Positions 12,513 to 23,041 of a stretch of 64,000 nucleotides of DNA are shown here, in pieces. The translations under genes and the position numbers were made by a program. A model generated the notes under the pieces. It was given only the letters and a program-made list of their open reading frames with translations, was not told the origin of the DNA and did no database searches. Source of the DNA: Gavia stellata (taxonomy: Eukaryota > Chordata > Aves > Gaviiformes > Gaviidae); NCBI RefSeq assembly GCF_030936135.1, contig NC_082595.1, forward strand, positions 106,619,334-106,683,333, written 5' to 3'. Position 1 is the first letter of the stretch. Each line of letters starts with the position of its first letter.

Positions 12513-15500
12513 GGCACTGCAAATGCTAAATCATGTAACTCTGAAAGGACCTCTGCCTTTTCCAAGACACACACAAAAAGCACCCGTGAGTCATCAAGAA
12601 GTGGACTGCTTCACTTTGACTAAACTGTGCCTTTGTGTATTCTTCTGGAATAATCATTTCTGATTAACGTGTAAGGCAGGGAAGGTGAGAGGTGGAATTT
12701 TACAGGGGCTGCCAATCCTGGAAGAGACGACAAGATGTTTCAAACTTGGGAGGATTTGAAGGCCTTCAAGTGCAGGAAAAGACATTGGGAGTGAAGAATT
12801 CTCAGCCTTTAAGAGGGTGCTTAGCACTATGCAGTACTGAGCCATGAATTGCAGTGCTATACACAGCTATTGTCCAGTGGCTTTAGTATTTCCCCTATCA
12901 ACTCTCTGAATGATTCCAAAGGCCTGTGTAGATACACAAGTACCTCATAGCTTCTCTCCTGCCCTGGTATTAGAGTCTGGAAAGGCCATAGGGTATAGTG
13001 CTCTCTCAACTTTCTATTTAAGACTTTCTGGAACCAAAGATTCACAACTGAGAAGGTCCACTTCAGATCTTCACTTTTGACCTAGATAAAATGAAGACTG
13101 TGATGATTCCTGCGTGGTCTTCTTTCAGATGGAATGTACTGAAAGCTCCATGTGGCACTTTTTTGAAGAAAAGGAAGCTTTATATCCTTAATTATAATTG
13201 TCCTTCCCTTGATATGTAATGTGGTAAGACAGAGATGGTTACTACCCTCTACCACAGAGGGCATTGCATTTATTTAATGCATAGTAATGTTAAGTATGTA
13301 AGGAGTCTCTTGTGTAAAGTCTGTACGTTTGGGTCTCCTCTCAGAGGAGAATCACACTTGGAGGGCTCAGAGGGTCAACTCTTCAGTGAAGATAAACTAC
13401 CACGTGCCAGGCAGGATGAAAGGTTTTGTATAAATTATTGCTCTCATACTACATTTGTGGAATCAGTTATTTCGAAGCCTGTATACCTTTAAAGGCAGGA
13501 CTCCTGTCTTAAGCAGAGGGCTATGAGAGAGCCTGCAAAGTATTTTAGCGCACACAAATGTTGCAAAACTTCATGTAAAATATGATAGGTGGAATCATGA
13601 AGATTTATATTTGAGACCAATTTCAAATACTGCTGTCAGGTGGTACAGACACATTCATTTATTGGGGAATCAGGCCTATGTTTACCAGTGGTGAATCTGT
13701 TCCCAGGACTTTGAGATGAACCGGGATGAGAAACTGTTGCCTACAGTTACAGGCATGTGTGATGGTTTGGTATAGGCAGGTGGTGATGACTGAAGACAAT
13801 AAACAAGCACCAATCAAATGTATTACTTACATTGAAAGCAATTTCTTTTTGCTTGAAGATGTAGCTATAATACTAGAACTAGAACACAGAGATTAAGAAA
13901 TATTTGTAAATCCAGAATGTCTTTGAACTGTATGAGCAGTGGAAACTTGAAAATCAGACCTTTGCACATTATTCCAACTAAAATTTGCCTTTAGGCAGCC
14001 TTTTGGTCTAACCCACTCTGGAAGTAGCTTGTGCAATATTGACCTGCTGCAGAACCACCCACTCCCACTGAGTTAGAACAGGCTTCCCAGAAACTGCAAA
14101 GTATGAGTCCCTGTAGACAGCACAGTCCCACCACACCTCTGCAGACATTTCACCTTTGAGGTTTCACCACACCTCCCAGTTTAGCTAAGCATGGGTCTCG
14201 ACTGTATGTGAATGAGAAACCAGGATGTGACGCCAAGCTGTCTGGCACCGAAGGGCCATCTTTGGGTGGATCTTCAAAGGCAAGGTCCTTGCTAGTGTTA
14301 CAAAAGCCATGACAGTTCATGAACGAGAAGCAGCTAAGAAATTAACTGTGCCAGTCTTAAAGTCTTCAATTGTATTTATGCATGGATCAAGATAAAAGGG
14401 GAGAGAAGAAAAGGTAGAAGGGAATGCTGAATGGAGGAAGGATGGCAAACATATGGCAGCAACCACCCTATACCCCTCCTACCCACTCTCAGGAGCAAGA
14501 ACCAGGTCTTTGGCACAAGCAAGGTGGACAGTGGGCTCACCAACAGCTTGCTCCTGTCAGGAGTCCGGCATTTTGGTCAGCTGGCTATTTTTGGCCAGCT
14601 GGCCCAATCCTTTATCCTGACTTCCCTTTGTCCTGATCAAAGCCTAGACCACTCCATCCACTCCCCTTCCTGAAGTGAGGTCTGTCACAGGGCTTGTTTC
14701 CTGATGATTGCTGTCACTCATGTACCTCCCATGTACCAAGGCACTAAGTTAAAGCACACTGCAAAAAAGCCTACCAGGTTCACCCTGTCTCTGGAAAGGG
14801 TGGGATCTCTCCCTTACCCCCCTTTTATAGCAATGGATGAAGAACAGTCGCCGCCTTGGCACCATCCCCTGATTTATTGCAGCTCAGGAAAAATAGTAAA
14901 GGAGGGAATTGTGACATACAGGTCTCTGAAGCACAGACTTGCCTTCTCTCACACTCCCTGCAGAGATTTTTTGGATTGTGACAGTTGCTGAACAAATCTT
15001 ATATGTGCTCAAGCCCAGACTTCATCCTTCATTCCTTAAAGACTTTGAGAACCTTCGATATGAATAATGCAAAGAGCCCAGGACCATTTTATCCACGCTA
15101 CAGTGGCCAGTAAAAATCAATGTGCCCCAGAGCGGGGTTTGCAGGTGTGCAGTTCTGATACCTTTTCTTTGGGCCATGAAGCCAATTATGCTCTGATCTC
15201 TGATGTTTTCATGGCTCAGCAGTCTGGCCCGCATGTTTACTTCTTATACTGCCCCAGGAAACGTGTTCAGGAAACAGCTGCATTTTGGAAAAGTCAAGTT
15301 AGGCAAGAATAAAAAGTTGCTCCCACCTGCCCCATGTACAAAGTGTATGTAAGGTATGTCCAACTGCATGTTACCTTGTAGCACCCATGACTTCAGGTGG
15401 ATTTGTTAATCCCATGAGCAGAAGAAATGAGGTTCATTTCTTACAGGCTGTGTCCTGTACCCACCACCCCTCTTCCCTTTCCAATCATCCAGGTTTCCAT

Positions 15501-16099
15501 AGTCTTCCTCACATACCCAGTCCTCACATCTCTCTGCCTCCCAAGATCAGGGCTTCCCTAAACCTTCCCCCCTTGTACACACAGTGCTTTCTGCTGATGA
15601 AACCTCCCTCAGCCACGCTGTCACCAGCAGCTGGTGGGAAAGTGGACATGCTGTGGGGAGGGCAGAGCCACAGACGTGATGAAGGTCTGGCTGGGGCTTG
15701 GCTGGGGCTCGCCAGGGGGTGAGATGCGTTCCACCCATCCCTCCCTCGGTGGTAGCTCTAACAAGCTCTACTAACGGTCAGTACTTCTGAACTCAGGAGA
15801 ACTTCTCTGAGGCTTCTGCTCCTCAACAGCCAACAGGATTCAATGCTGTTGAGAAGACATGGGGCTGACGGGCAGACGCACACAGGGAACATGTCGTTTC
15901 TTGAGTACTTTCCTTTAGAAAACCAGGGATAAAGCATACGATACAAATCTAGGATCGTGTCTTCTAACTCTCTCTTTCCAAGTTCTTTTCAGCTTTTTCC
16001 TTGGGATAAGTGGTGCTAATCCTCCCACGGCCTCTTCTTGGACCGCTCCTTTTGCACCCCTCTTTGCAGATAACGAAGGGTGCGCATCTCAGCACGTCA
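12513..16099. other. Intergenic stretch, ADGRF5 3' flank
   Basis: The first 1.3 kb is probably ADGRF5 3' UTR. The rest (about 13.8-16.1 kb) has no exon-like open frame with splice sites that I can recognise and no clear repeat family. Small open frames here look random. Confidence 0.5.
13798..13803 (+). terminator. Candidate polyadenylation signal for ADGRF5
   Basis: This AATAAA lies about 1.29 kb after the ADGRF5 stop codon and is the first I noticed on the + strand downstream. If it is used, 12513 to about 13820 is 3' UTR. Other signals further on cannot be excluded. Confidence 0.35.
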
Positions 16100-16268
16100 G
16101 GTTTTTCACCGGGCAGGAAGAAGGCTTTCCCCTCCCACCCACCCCGACGTCCCAGCGGTGCCGCGGAGCCCTCCGGCCGGGCCGCGTGTCCGCAGGCCCA
16201 CGGAGTCCACGGCCGCGGCCCCACACGGCGGCGCCACTCCCTCACACGGCGGCGAGGACGACGACCGC

Positions 16269-16281
16269 GTCGCCTGGCAAC
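16269..16281. promoter_or_regulatory. RFX X-box motif 1
   Basis: GTCGCCTGGCAAC fits the RFX half-sites GTHRCC and RGYAAC with a one-base spacer. RFX2/3 factors bind such sites in ciliary gene promoters. It lies within the CpG island, 23 bases left of the NRF1 site start. Confidence 0.6.
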
Positions 16282-16291
16282 GGCTGCCGCC

Positions 16292-16301
16292 GCGCATGCG
16301 C
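16292..16301. promoter_or_regulatory. NRF1 site
   Basis: GCGCATGCGC is the perfect palindromic core of the NRF1 consensus. NRF1 usually binds close to CpG-island transcription starts. Confidence 0.65.
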
Positions 16302-16333
16302 ACAAGGAGCCCCCACCCGCTGGGGCGCGCCTC

Positions 16334-16347
16334 GTTACCGCGGCAAC
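16334..16347. promoter_or_regulatory. RFX X-box motif 2
   Basis: GTTACCGCGGCAAC is a textbook 14-base X-box: half-sites GTTACC and GGCAAC with a two-base spacer, almost palindromic. Confidence 0.7.
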
Positions 16348-16829
16348 GGCACCACCGCCCCCTCAGGGCGGGCGGGTAACGGCGGCCTCGGCCCGGCCGC
16401 AGCCACCGCCGGGGCGTTGGGGTGACCCTGGCGCCGGCCTACCGCCCGCTAATTCAACGGGGCGGTGAAAATCTGCCCCCGGCCCCAAGGGAAGGGGATG
16501 GGGCCGCTGCACCCAGGAGAGAAGAGCCGTGGGTGAAAGGCAAGCGCCGGCCCTGAGGTTGCGGGCTTCTGCTCGCCCACTGCCTTCCTCAGGCGGCCTG
16601 CCCCGCCCGCAGGCCGAACGCGCTGCCTTGGCTGCGTCCTGTACTTTATCCTGGCTTTCTCACAGGAAAGTGCTCAAGACTCGTGTGGTCTGGGTGTATC
16701 TCTGCCCGCCCGTCAGCCCCTTGGAAAAGGGGGTGTGCATTGCACGGGATAACACTGCTGGCTTCTCGTAGGCGTCATCCGGTGTGCCGCAGGCAGCTCG
16801 CTCCCTTCCCTGGGCGGCAGTCCCGCTGC

Positions 16830-17366
16830 CATCACAGAATCACAGAATCACTACGGTTGGAAAAGACCTGTAAGATCATCAAGTCCAACCTGGAGGAAAA
16901 AAAAAAAAAAAAAAAACCCAACACCAAAAACCCACCACACAACAACAACAAGCCACAACCCACCCAACACCACACAGCACCATGTCCATCAAGCCACATC
17001 CCACAATGCCACATCCACACGCTCCTTGAATATCTCCAGGGAGGGTGACTCTACCACCTCCCTGGGCAGCCTATTCCAATGTTTCACTACTCTCTCAGTA
17101 AAGAACTTTTTCCTAATATCCAGCCTGAACCTCCCCTGGCGCAACTTGAGGCCATTTCCTCTAGTCCTGTCACTAGTCACTTGGGAGAAGAGACCAACAC
17201 CCACCTCTCTGCAACCTCCTTTCAGGTAGTTGTAGAGAGCGATGAGGTCTCCCCTCAGCCTCCTCTTCTCCAGGCTAAACAACCCCAGCTCCCTCAGCCG
17301 CTCCTCATCAGACTTGTGCTCCAGACCCCTCACCAGCTTCGTCGCCCTTCTCTGGACACGCTCCAT
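16830..17366 (-). mobile_element. CR1 LINE fragment, antisense, with A-rich expansion
   Basis: It starts with tandem CACAGAAT repeats and GGTTGGAAAAGACCTGTAAG, the reverse complement of a CR1 3' end. The minus frame reads [27 protein letters not shown] and [17 protein letters not shown] run of 19 A at about 16897-16915, followed by an A/C-rich tract to about 16978, has expanded within the 3' UTR. Confidence 0.92.
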
Positions 17367-20300
17367 GGCTGCAGCCTTTCCCAGATTGTAAATAAACCAG
17401 CATGTGGGTCAAATGAGAGCTTGCAGGATTTTTTCCACTTGTTTAGTGGCAGGAGCGATCACTCAAAGCAATGCTCTCAAGAGAGGATCCTGGTTGCTCC
17501 TGATCCAGCACTGCTGCAAGCATCGCCCAAACCACTTAGGCTATGCTGTCCCCAAGGCCAGGCGAGCCAGGGTAGCAAAGGAGTCTGCCCACAGTCCTCC
17601 CTGCAGCAGTGATGGCCAGCCCGCCCTGCAGTGACAGCCCCTGTTTAACTGTGGGTCTGCAGCAGCCAGCCGCGCTGGGGAGGATGAGGTGTCTTGTTAA
17701 CCACAAAGAAAATATGTGTCCACGAGAACTGTCTAGTTCCAGTCCCAGCCTTGGACGAGGGAACAACCACACAAGAGCCGGCCCACTGCGATGCTTTGAA
17801 GAATTAGAAAAAGGCTGCATTGCTTACACCAGCAGAAGATCTGACAGTGGGGTGGGGGAGCAGAGATATATAGGGTTGTTTGTGAGCACCCAAGTCATTT
17901 GGATGAAGTCTCAAATGCCCCAACAATCACTGCGAAAATATTTTCTACCCCATGGAGCCTGGGCTACAGATCTTGTTTTGCCCTGGCTGAGTGGAATGAG
18001 GCAGGTTCACACCCTTAAATGATGCTATTGCTGATTAGAAAACCCACAAGAGATAGGACAGGCACCTTGCTTGAGAATAACTGCTGTGACAGCTCTTCCT
18101 AGGGGACATACTAAGTTTGGGGCTGGGAGCTGGCAAAGCTACGCTTACTTGCTTCTCTGCTCAGGCAGTCTAAACTCTACCTTTCACGTCCCTTCCCTGA
18201 AGCCAAGAGCTACAAGCAGTGCTGACAGCACCTGGTGGCTCCAAAGGATCTTCTGTAGCTTACATGGATCTTTTGCAGAAGCTAAGAGGATGTGGTGGCT
18301 GCCTTCCCTATAATCCAGGTCTCCAGTCTCCATTACCTTGAAGCACTGTTGCTTCCAGTTCAATGCTGTGAGGTAAAAAAGCTAGGTAAGGCAAGCAAGG
18401 TATCAGCAGCTGCAAACCCATACCAGGGTTGCACTTCTGTAACCCAGCTCCACCACCCTTACAGGCCTGGGGCACACAAGCAAGACTCATATTGTGCACT
18501 GAAAGCCTGTGGGTGGAGGTTAGAGAGAAAGGGATTTGTCATCCCACAACGGAATTCCCACTTCTCATGCAAGTGGTGCAAGTTAAGCAAAGGACAATGG
18601 GAAACAGTTCTTTGCTTTTAGGAAAACGAATGCCCTAAATGCAAGTTTGAACTGGAAACAAAGACCTACGCATGCTTTGGCCGCAAGCAAAAATCATCAA
18701 CACTTCAGCTACTGTTTGTATTTGCACACAAAGCAAATTTTTTCCTTCGTACAAGACTTAAGTATAAAAAAATCTGATCTTCAATTTCCAAAAAACACTT
18801 CTCTAAAGAAATTCCAGATGGCAGGTCAGGCTTATTGTAGTCCTCCTCTTGGAGGGTCAGAGTTAAGGGGCCTTTCTAGAACTGACCTGGTGTTCAGAGG
18901 TACAAATCAAACAAGGTGTCAGGCTAGAAACTACACTTAGTCAATGCTTCTCGGCAACTTCAGTACAGGTCTATTTAAGGAGCCTAAACATAGATTTTAA
19001 GAGCCTTAGAAACTCACGCTTTCAATATTCTGCTCCAATGACTGTGACAAAGCTGCCTTTATTAGACATGATGTTTAAGAGAGCAAAGAGAGGCTGTCAA
19101 CTACATCCTATAGTGACTGAACACAGAATGTATTTGAGTTAATTGTGGTGCAGACACACTGGAGAGAGGAACTACCTAAAACTATAGTTCTTAGCAGCTG
19201 ACTTTTCCTAAGCTTGTAGCTCACGGGCTGAGTGCAGCATTTGCGCTTGGGAAACAGTTTACAGTGTGATGATTACTTTTATTTGAACTCCAGGAGTTCC
19301 AGAAAACTGCATTTCACCTGTGGCCATGGCACCTTTCATCCACTCCCACGCTGCTTTCCTGGATCAACTCAGAAGGAGGAGAAGCCAAAGACAGGAACTG
19401 CGGGCCCACATTAAAAACGGCTGAGTCAACTCGGCCTGGAAGCCAACACAGGAAAGACCAGGCTACTCTCTGAGGCTGTCCTAGTTTTTGTGAGATAATT
19501 TTTCCCAACAGCAGTGAAACAAGTGGTTGGCCCAGAAACAACTGTTGTTGATTTTGCTGCTCTATTCAGAGCTTTATCCAACATTGATCAGTGTTATGTT
19601 TTGCCCATAATAACCTTCCTCTTTTGCTGGTAAGTAACCAAGTGTCCAGTGCAAGCAACAGTGACTGCCCAAGATGGATTTTGCTACTAATACAGAGAAA
19701 TCCTGTATCCTGGAGACATAGGCTCCTAGGAAATGAAGGAGTGAGCAGTGATGCTGAGCTGCAAAGATCCTGGAAACTGTATGCGAAATTAAGTCAAACA
19801 ATGTTTAGGGGATATTTGGAGCACTTGTTGCAGATAATAGAGCATCCCAGTGTACCCCATACAAAGCCCAATGGATAGTAAAAAACCCACTTTGACTGGG
19901 AACCAAGGAAGAGCAAGGAAGTAAGGAGACTGAATAGGTTCCTTTGGGCTTTTCCTTCTGGGCATCTTTTGGGAAGATTGACACTATTGATCTTCAGATC
20001 CCAAGGAAAATGGACTGTGTGTACAGCTTCCCAGAAAAGCAGCAGATACTGGAATGTTTGTAGAGAGTGACTGCAGCTGTACTCTTGAGGTGTTTTTCCT
20101 GCTCTGATGAGATGCTCTGCACTCTGTTACTGTCAGGAGGAGGGGCTAGCAGCGCTGGGGTCTAGCGGAGGGGCAGCTGGGATGTGTTCGTCCCCCAGTG
20201 CAAAGGCTTAAAGTAACATCATCCAAAGGGAGCAGGCCCAGTCCCCGTCGTCTTTCCCAATCATCACTTTCTGCTGCCAGGAGGCTCTGAAGATGCAGGA

Positions 20301-20788
20301 GAGCAGGTCAAAACCAGCTTCCTGATGTGGGATGATGAAATCCCTGGACCCAGCCACAAGCATCTCTGGCAAGGACAACAGCCTCTTTCCAGAAGGCCCC
20401 AGACCCAGGAGGACATGAAGCAGCAACCAGCAGATCCCAGCAAGGCCCTGCAAGGGGGCAGGACATGTCCTGGACATGGAGTGGACAAGGGTTTCATCTT
20501 TCCTGGAGGAGAGCAGCTCCATCCCCTTCTCTTGGGGCTAGGGACAGACTTTTATTCCCAGGTTTCAATAGGAAGCCAGAGCATCAAGCAGGGCCCAAGT
20601 GCAGCCAATATCACCTGCTGGGACATCCTCTGTGACTGCACGTCATCACAAGTTCCCCTGACAGAGCGGAGTCAGTGTGTGGTTTGGCAGGGAGTGAAGA
20701 CATGGGTTCTGTCGACACAAGTAAAATGAATGGTCTCAGAGCCTACGCATGTTTTTGGAGTGAGTGGTGACAACTTGCAGTTTTATTC

Positions 20789-20817
20789 TTGGTGTCCCTT
20801 TACTCTAGGGACACCAA
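20789..20817. repeat. Inverted repeat, 10-bp arms, 9-base loop
   Basis: TTGGTGTCCC at 20789-20798 is the exact reverse complement of GGGACACCAA at 20808-20817, with the loop TTTACTCTA between. Confidence 0.85.
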
Positions 20818-20990
20818 AGTTATATGCAGGATATGATTTAACTAGGACTTGCCTGGATCTTCTCCATCCCTCATTTCTCTGTTGCATACATTAACTAGCA
20901 AGTTGCACCCTGTAATTTTATTCATTTTTATGGATCTCTTGTCTTTCATTTCATAACCCTGCGTAATTTATGAGCTTGTCAGCTTAGGTG

Positions 20991-21020
20991 GGGGAGTCCC
21001 TTGACCCAAAGGGGAGTCCC
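20991..21020. promoter_or_regulatory. Paired kappaB-like 10-mers
   Basis: GGGGAGTCCC occurs at 20991-21000 and 21011-21020, exactly 20 bases apart. Each fits the NF-kappaB consensus GGGRNNYYCC. Function is inferred from motif match only; chance or a repeat origin is possible. Confidence 0.3.
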
Positions 21021-21086
21021 CTAATCCAGCTGGCAAAGGTGGTCGGATCTGTAACTATATTTTGCCTGTGGTGAGGTCCCGCCAGA

Positions 21087-21703
21087 TCATAGAATCATAG
21101 AATGGTTTGGGTTGGAAGGGACTTTAAAGATCATCTAGTTCCAACCCCCCGTCATGGGCAGAGACACCTTCCACTAGACCGGGTTGCTTAAAGCCCCATC
21201 CAACCTGGCCTTGAACACTTCCAGGGTTGAGGCATCCACAACTTCTCTGGGCAACTGGTTCCAGTGCCTCACCACCCTCAGGTTGACGAATTTCTTCCTT
21301 ATATCTAATCTAAATCTACCCTCTTTCAGCTTAAAGCCATTACCCGTCCTACCGTTACATGCCCTCATAAAAAGTCGCTCTCAGCTTTCTTGTAGGTCCC
21401 CTTCAGGTACTGGAAGGCTGCTATAAGGTCTCCCTGGAACCTTCTCTTCTCCAGGCTGAACAACCCCAACTCTCTCAGCCTGTCTTCATAGGAGAGGTGC
21501 TCCAGCCTTCTGATCATCTTTATGGCCCTCCTCTGGACTGGCTCTAACTGGTCCATGTCCTTCTTACGTTGGGGGCCCCAGAGCTGGACACAGTACTCCA
21601 GGTGAGGTCTCACGAGAGCAGAGTAGAGGGGGAGAATCACATCCCTTGACCTGCTGGCCACCCTTCTTGTCATGCAGCCCAGGATACGGTAGTCAGACAT
21701 GTT
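21087..21703 (-). mobile_element. CR1 LINE fragment, antisense
   Basis: It begins CATAGAATCATAGAATGGTT, the reverse complement of a CR1 3' end. The minus frame reads [16 protein letters not shown], then [19 protein letters not shown] and [17 protein letters not shown], the usual ORF2 C-terminus. It lies 1.3 kb past the MEP1A stop codon on the MEP1A strand. Confidence 0.92.
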
Positions 21704-23041
21704 GCAGGAAAAGCTGATGTAGGTGTTTGTTTTGATTTTATTCCAAATGCAGAGAATAAGAGGGACTGAGTATTAACTTGTTGATAATGCCTTAATTAAA
21801 CACATCATGATTTGGATGGTTTGTTCTTACTTACGGGACTGGTGTGAGCACCAGGGTGAATCCAAGTGTAAAAACAAGAAGAAACCAGCTCCCTCTGTAC
21901 AACCTACTGCCATGAAAGTGCATTTTCCCTTGGCTGCCATCCCTTGTGACAGGTCTGTGATAAATACAAGGGTAGCTTCACTGTCTGCGATTATTTACCA
22001 TTTGCATTTTGAACTCCTTCTGTTCTGATACGCAGACAACAAGAAACTGCTTTCAGAGAAAACCTGGGTAACAAAGTTTCAAGTGTGGAAACTGTTCAAG
22101 CCCTTGGAAGCGGAGATCTTGGGACATACTAGATTAGGTACCTCCTGCCATCTGCAGTAAGTTGTAGGGTGTTAACACCTTATCCAGCACCCACCAGTAT
22201 CACAGACCCAGTCTTCATCTTCCTACAGTCCCACCCCTCTTCTCGACTTGTGATTTCCAAAGGGATATGAATTTAATGGTAACCGCTAGAGATCCAAACC
22301 TCTGATAACTGATGATCTGCTCCAATTTCATCCACTGCCTGTGGAAATCAAGGGAACTTTATAATGCTTAAAAGAACTTTGGAATATGCCCAGAGAATAG
22401 GTTTACACTTGAATATTTGAAAACCTTATGTGATGAGGTCTTCTAGAAAGACAACTACCTTTAATATGAAATTATTACCCTGCTAGAGAATTGGCCAAAA
22501 ATACGTAGCAGTAGTTTACTATGAATTCTATGTAATAGCTACTCAGCTTTTGTAAACCAGCACAGCTCCATGGAAAATGAGTGTTGATGTACTGATTTAC
22601 ATACTTATAGATTTGCACCTTTTATATTTCTTGAGTAATTTATAGAAGGACATTTCTAGACTCTTAATATATGTGCTTCTATGTGACTTTTTCCAGTGTT
22701 TTGAGAGGTTCTACCAGTTATTTAGTCTAAATTTGAACGGTGGCTGAGAGTAAATGCATGGACTCCTAACACTACTGCTTGCTATTGGATGAAGAAATGA
22801 AATATTTAAAGAATACACAAGAGAGGAATGGTATAAACTTTCATTAGACAGCGGTTCTACGTGATGTTCTTTAACTGCCAAGTCCTACAGAGAAAACAGA
22901 CTGCTGCAAAGATGTTGATAGAGCATTTCATCCATATGCTGACTGGTCTTCTACAAGCGGTATTCATCATTTTTCACTGAAAACTGATGTCTTATGAACT
23001 ATGGAAAAATACCAGGCTGAGATTTATCCCCCTGCAGCTCT
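21704..23041. other. MEP1A 3' flank and likely 3' UTR
   Basis: No gene seen. On the minus strand an ATTAAA at 22460-22465 is a weak candidate polyadenylation signal, about 580 bases beyond the MEP1A stop codon. The rest is unassigned. Confidence 0.4.

Larger units (their letters stand above)
16120..16650. promoter_or_regulatory. CpG island, orphan promoter candidate
   Basis: The base composition switches sharply to G+C-rich, CpG-dense sequence in a window that is otherwise AT-rich and CpG-poor. It contains two RFX X-boxes (16269-16281 and 16334-16347) and an NRF1 palindrome (16292-16301), the make-up of a housekeeping or ciliary gene promoter. No TATA box is obvious. The overlapping open frames on both strands (15964-16305 minus, 16010-16468 plus) are Arg/Pro/Ala-rich readings of GC-rich DNA and match no protein I know. 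ADGRF5 ends 3.6 kb to the left and MEP1A ends 6.4 kb to the right, so the island is not the 5' end of either. It may drive an unannotated transcript or a noncoding RNA; direction is not decidable from sequence. Confidence 0.75.
17367..21085. other. Intergenic stretch without recognised genes
   Basis: No exon, repeat family or RNA gene could be recognised. It contains one perfect 10-bp inverted repeat (20789-20817) and a pair of identical 10-mers (20991 and 21011), both entered separately. Open frames at 20208-20729 occur on both strands and have no known motif. Confidence 0.5.

Noticed and set aside
15964-16468. Open frames on both strands across the CpG island
   Set aside because: Arg/Pro/Ala-rich readings typical of CpG islands; no similarity to a known protein.
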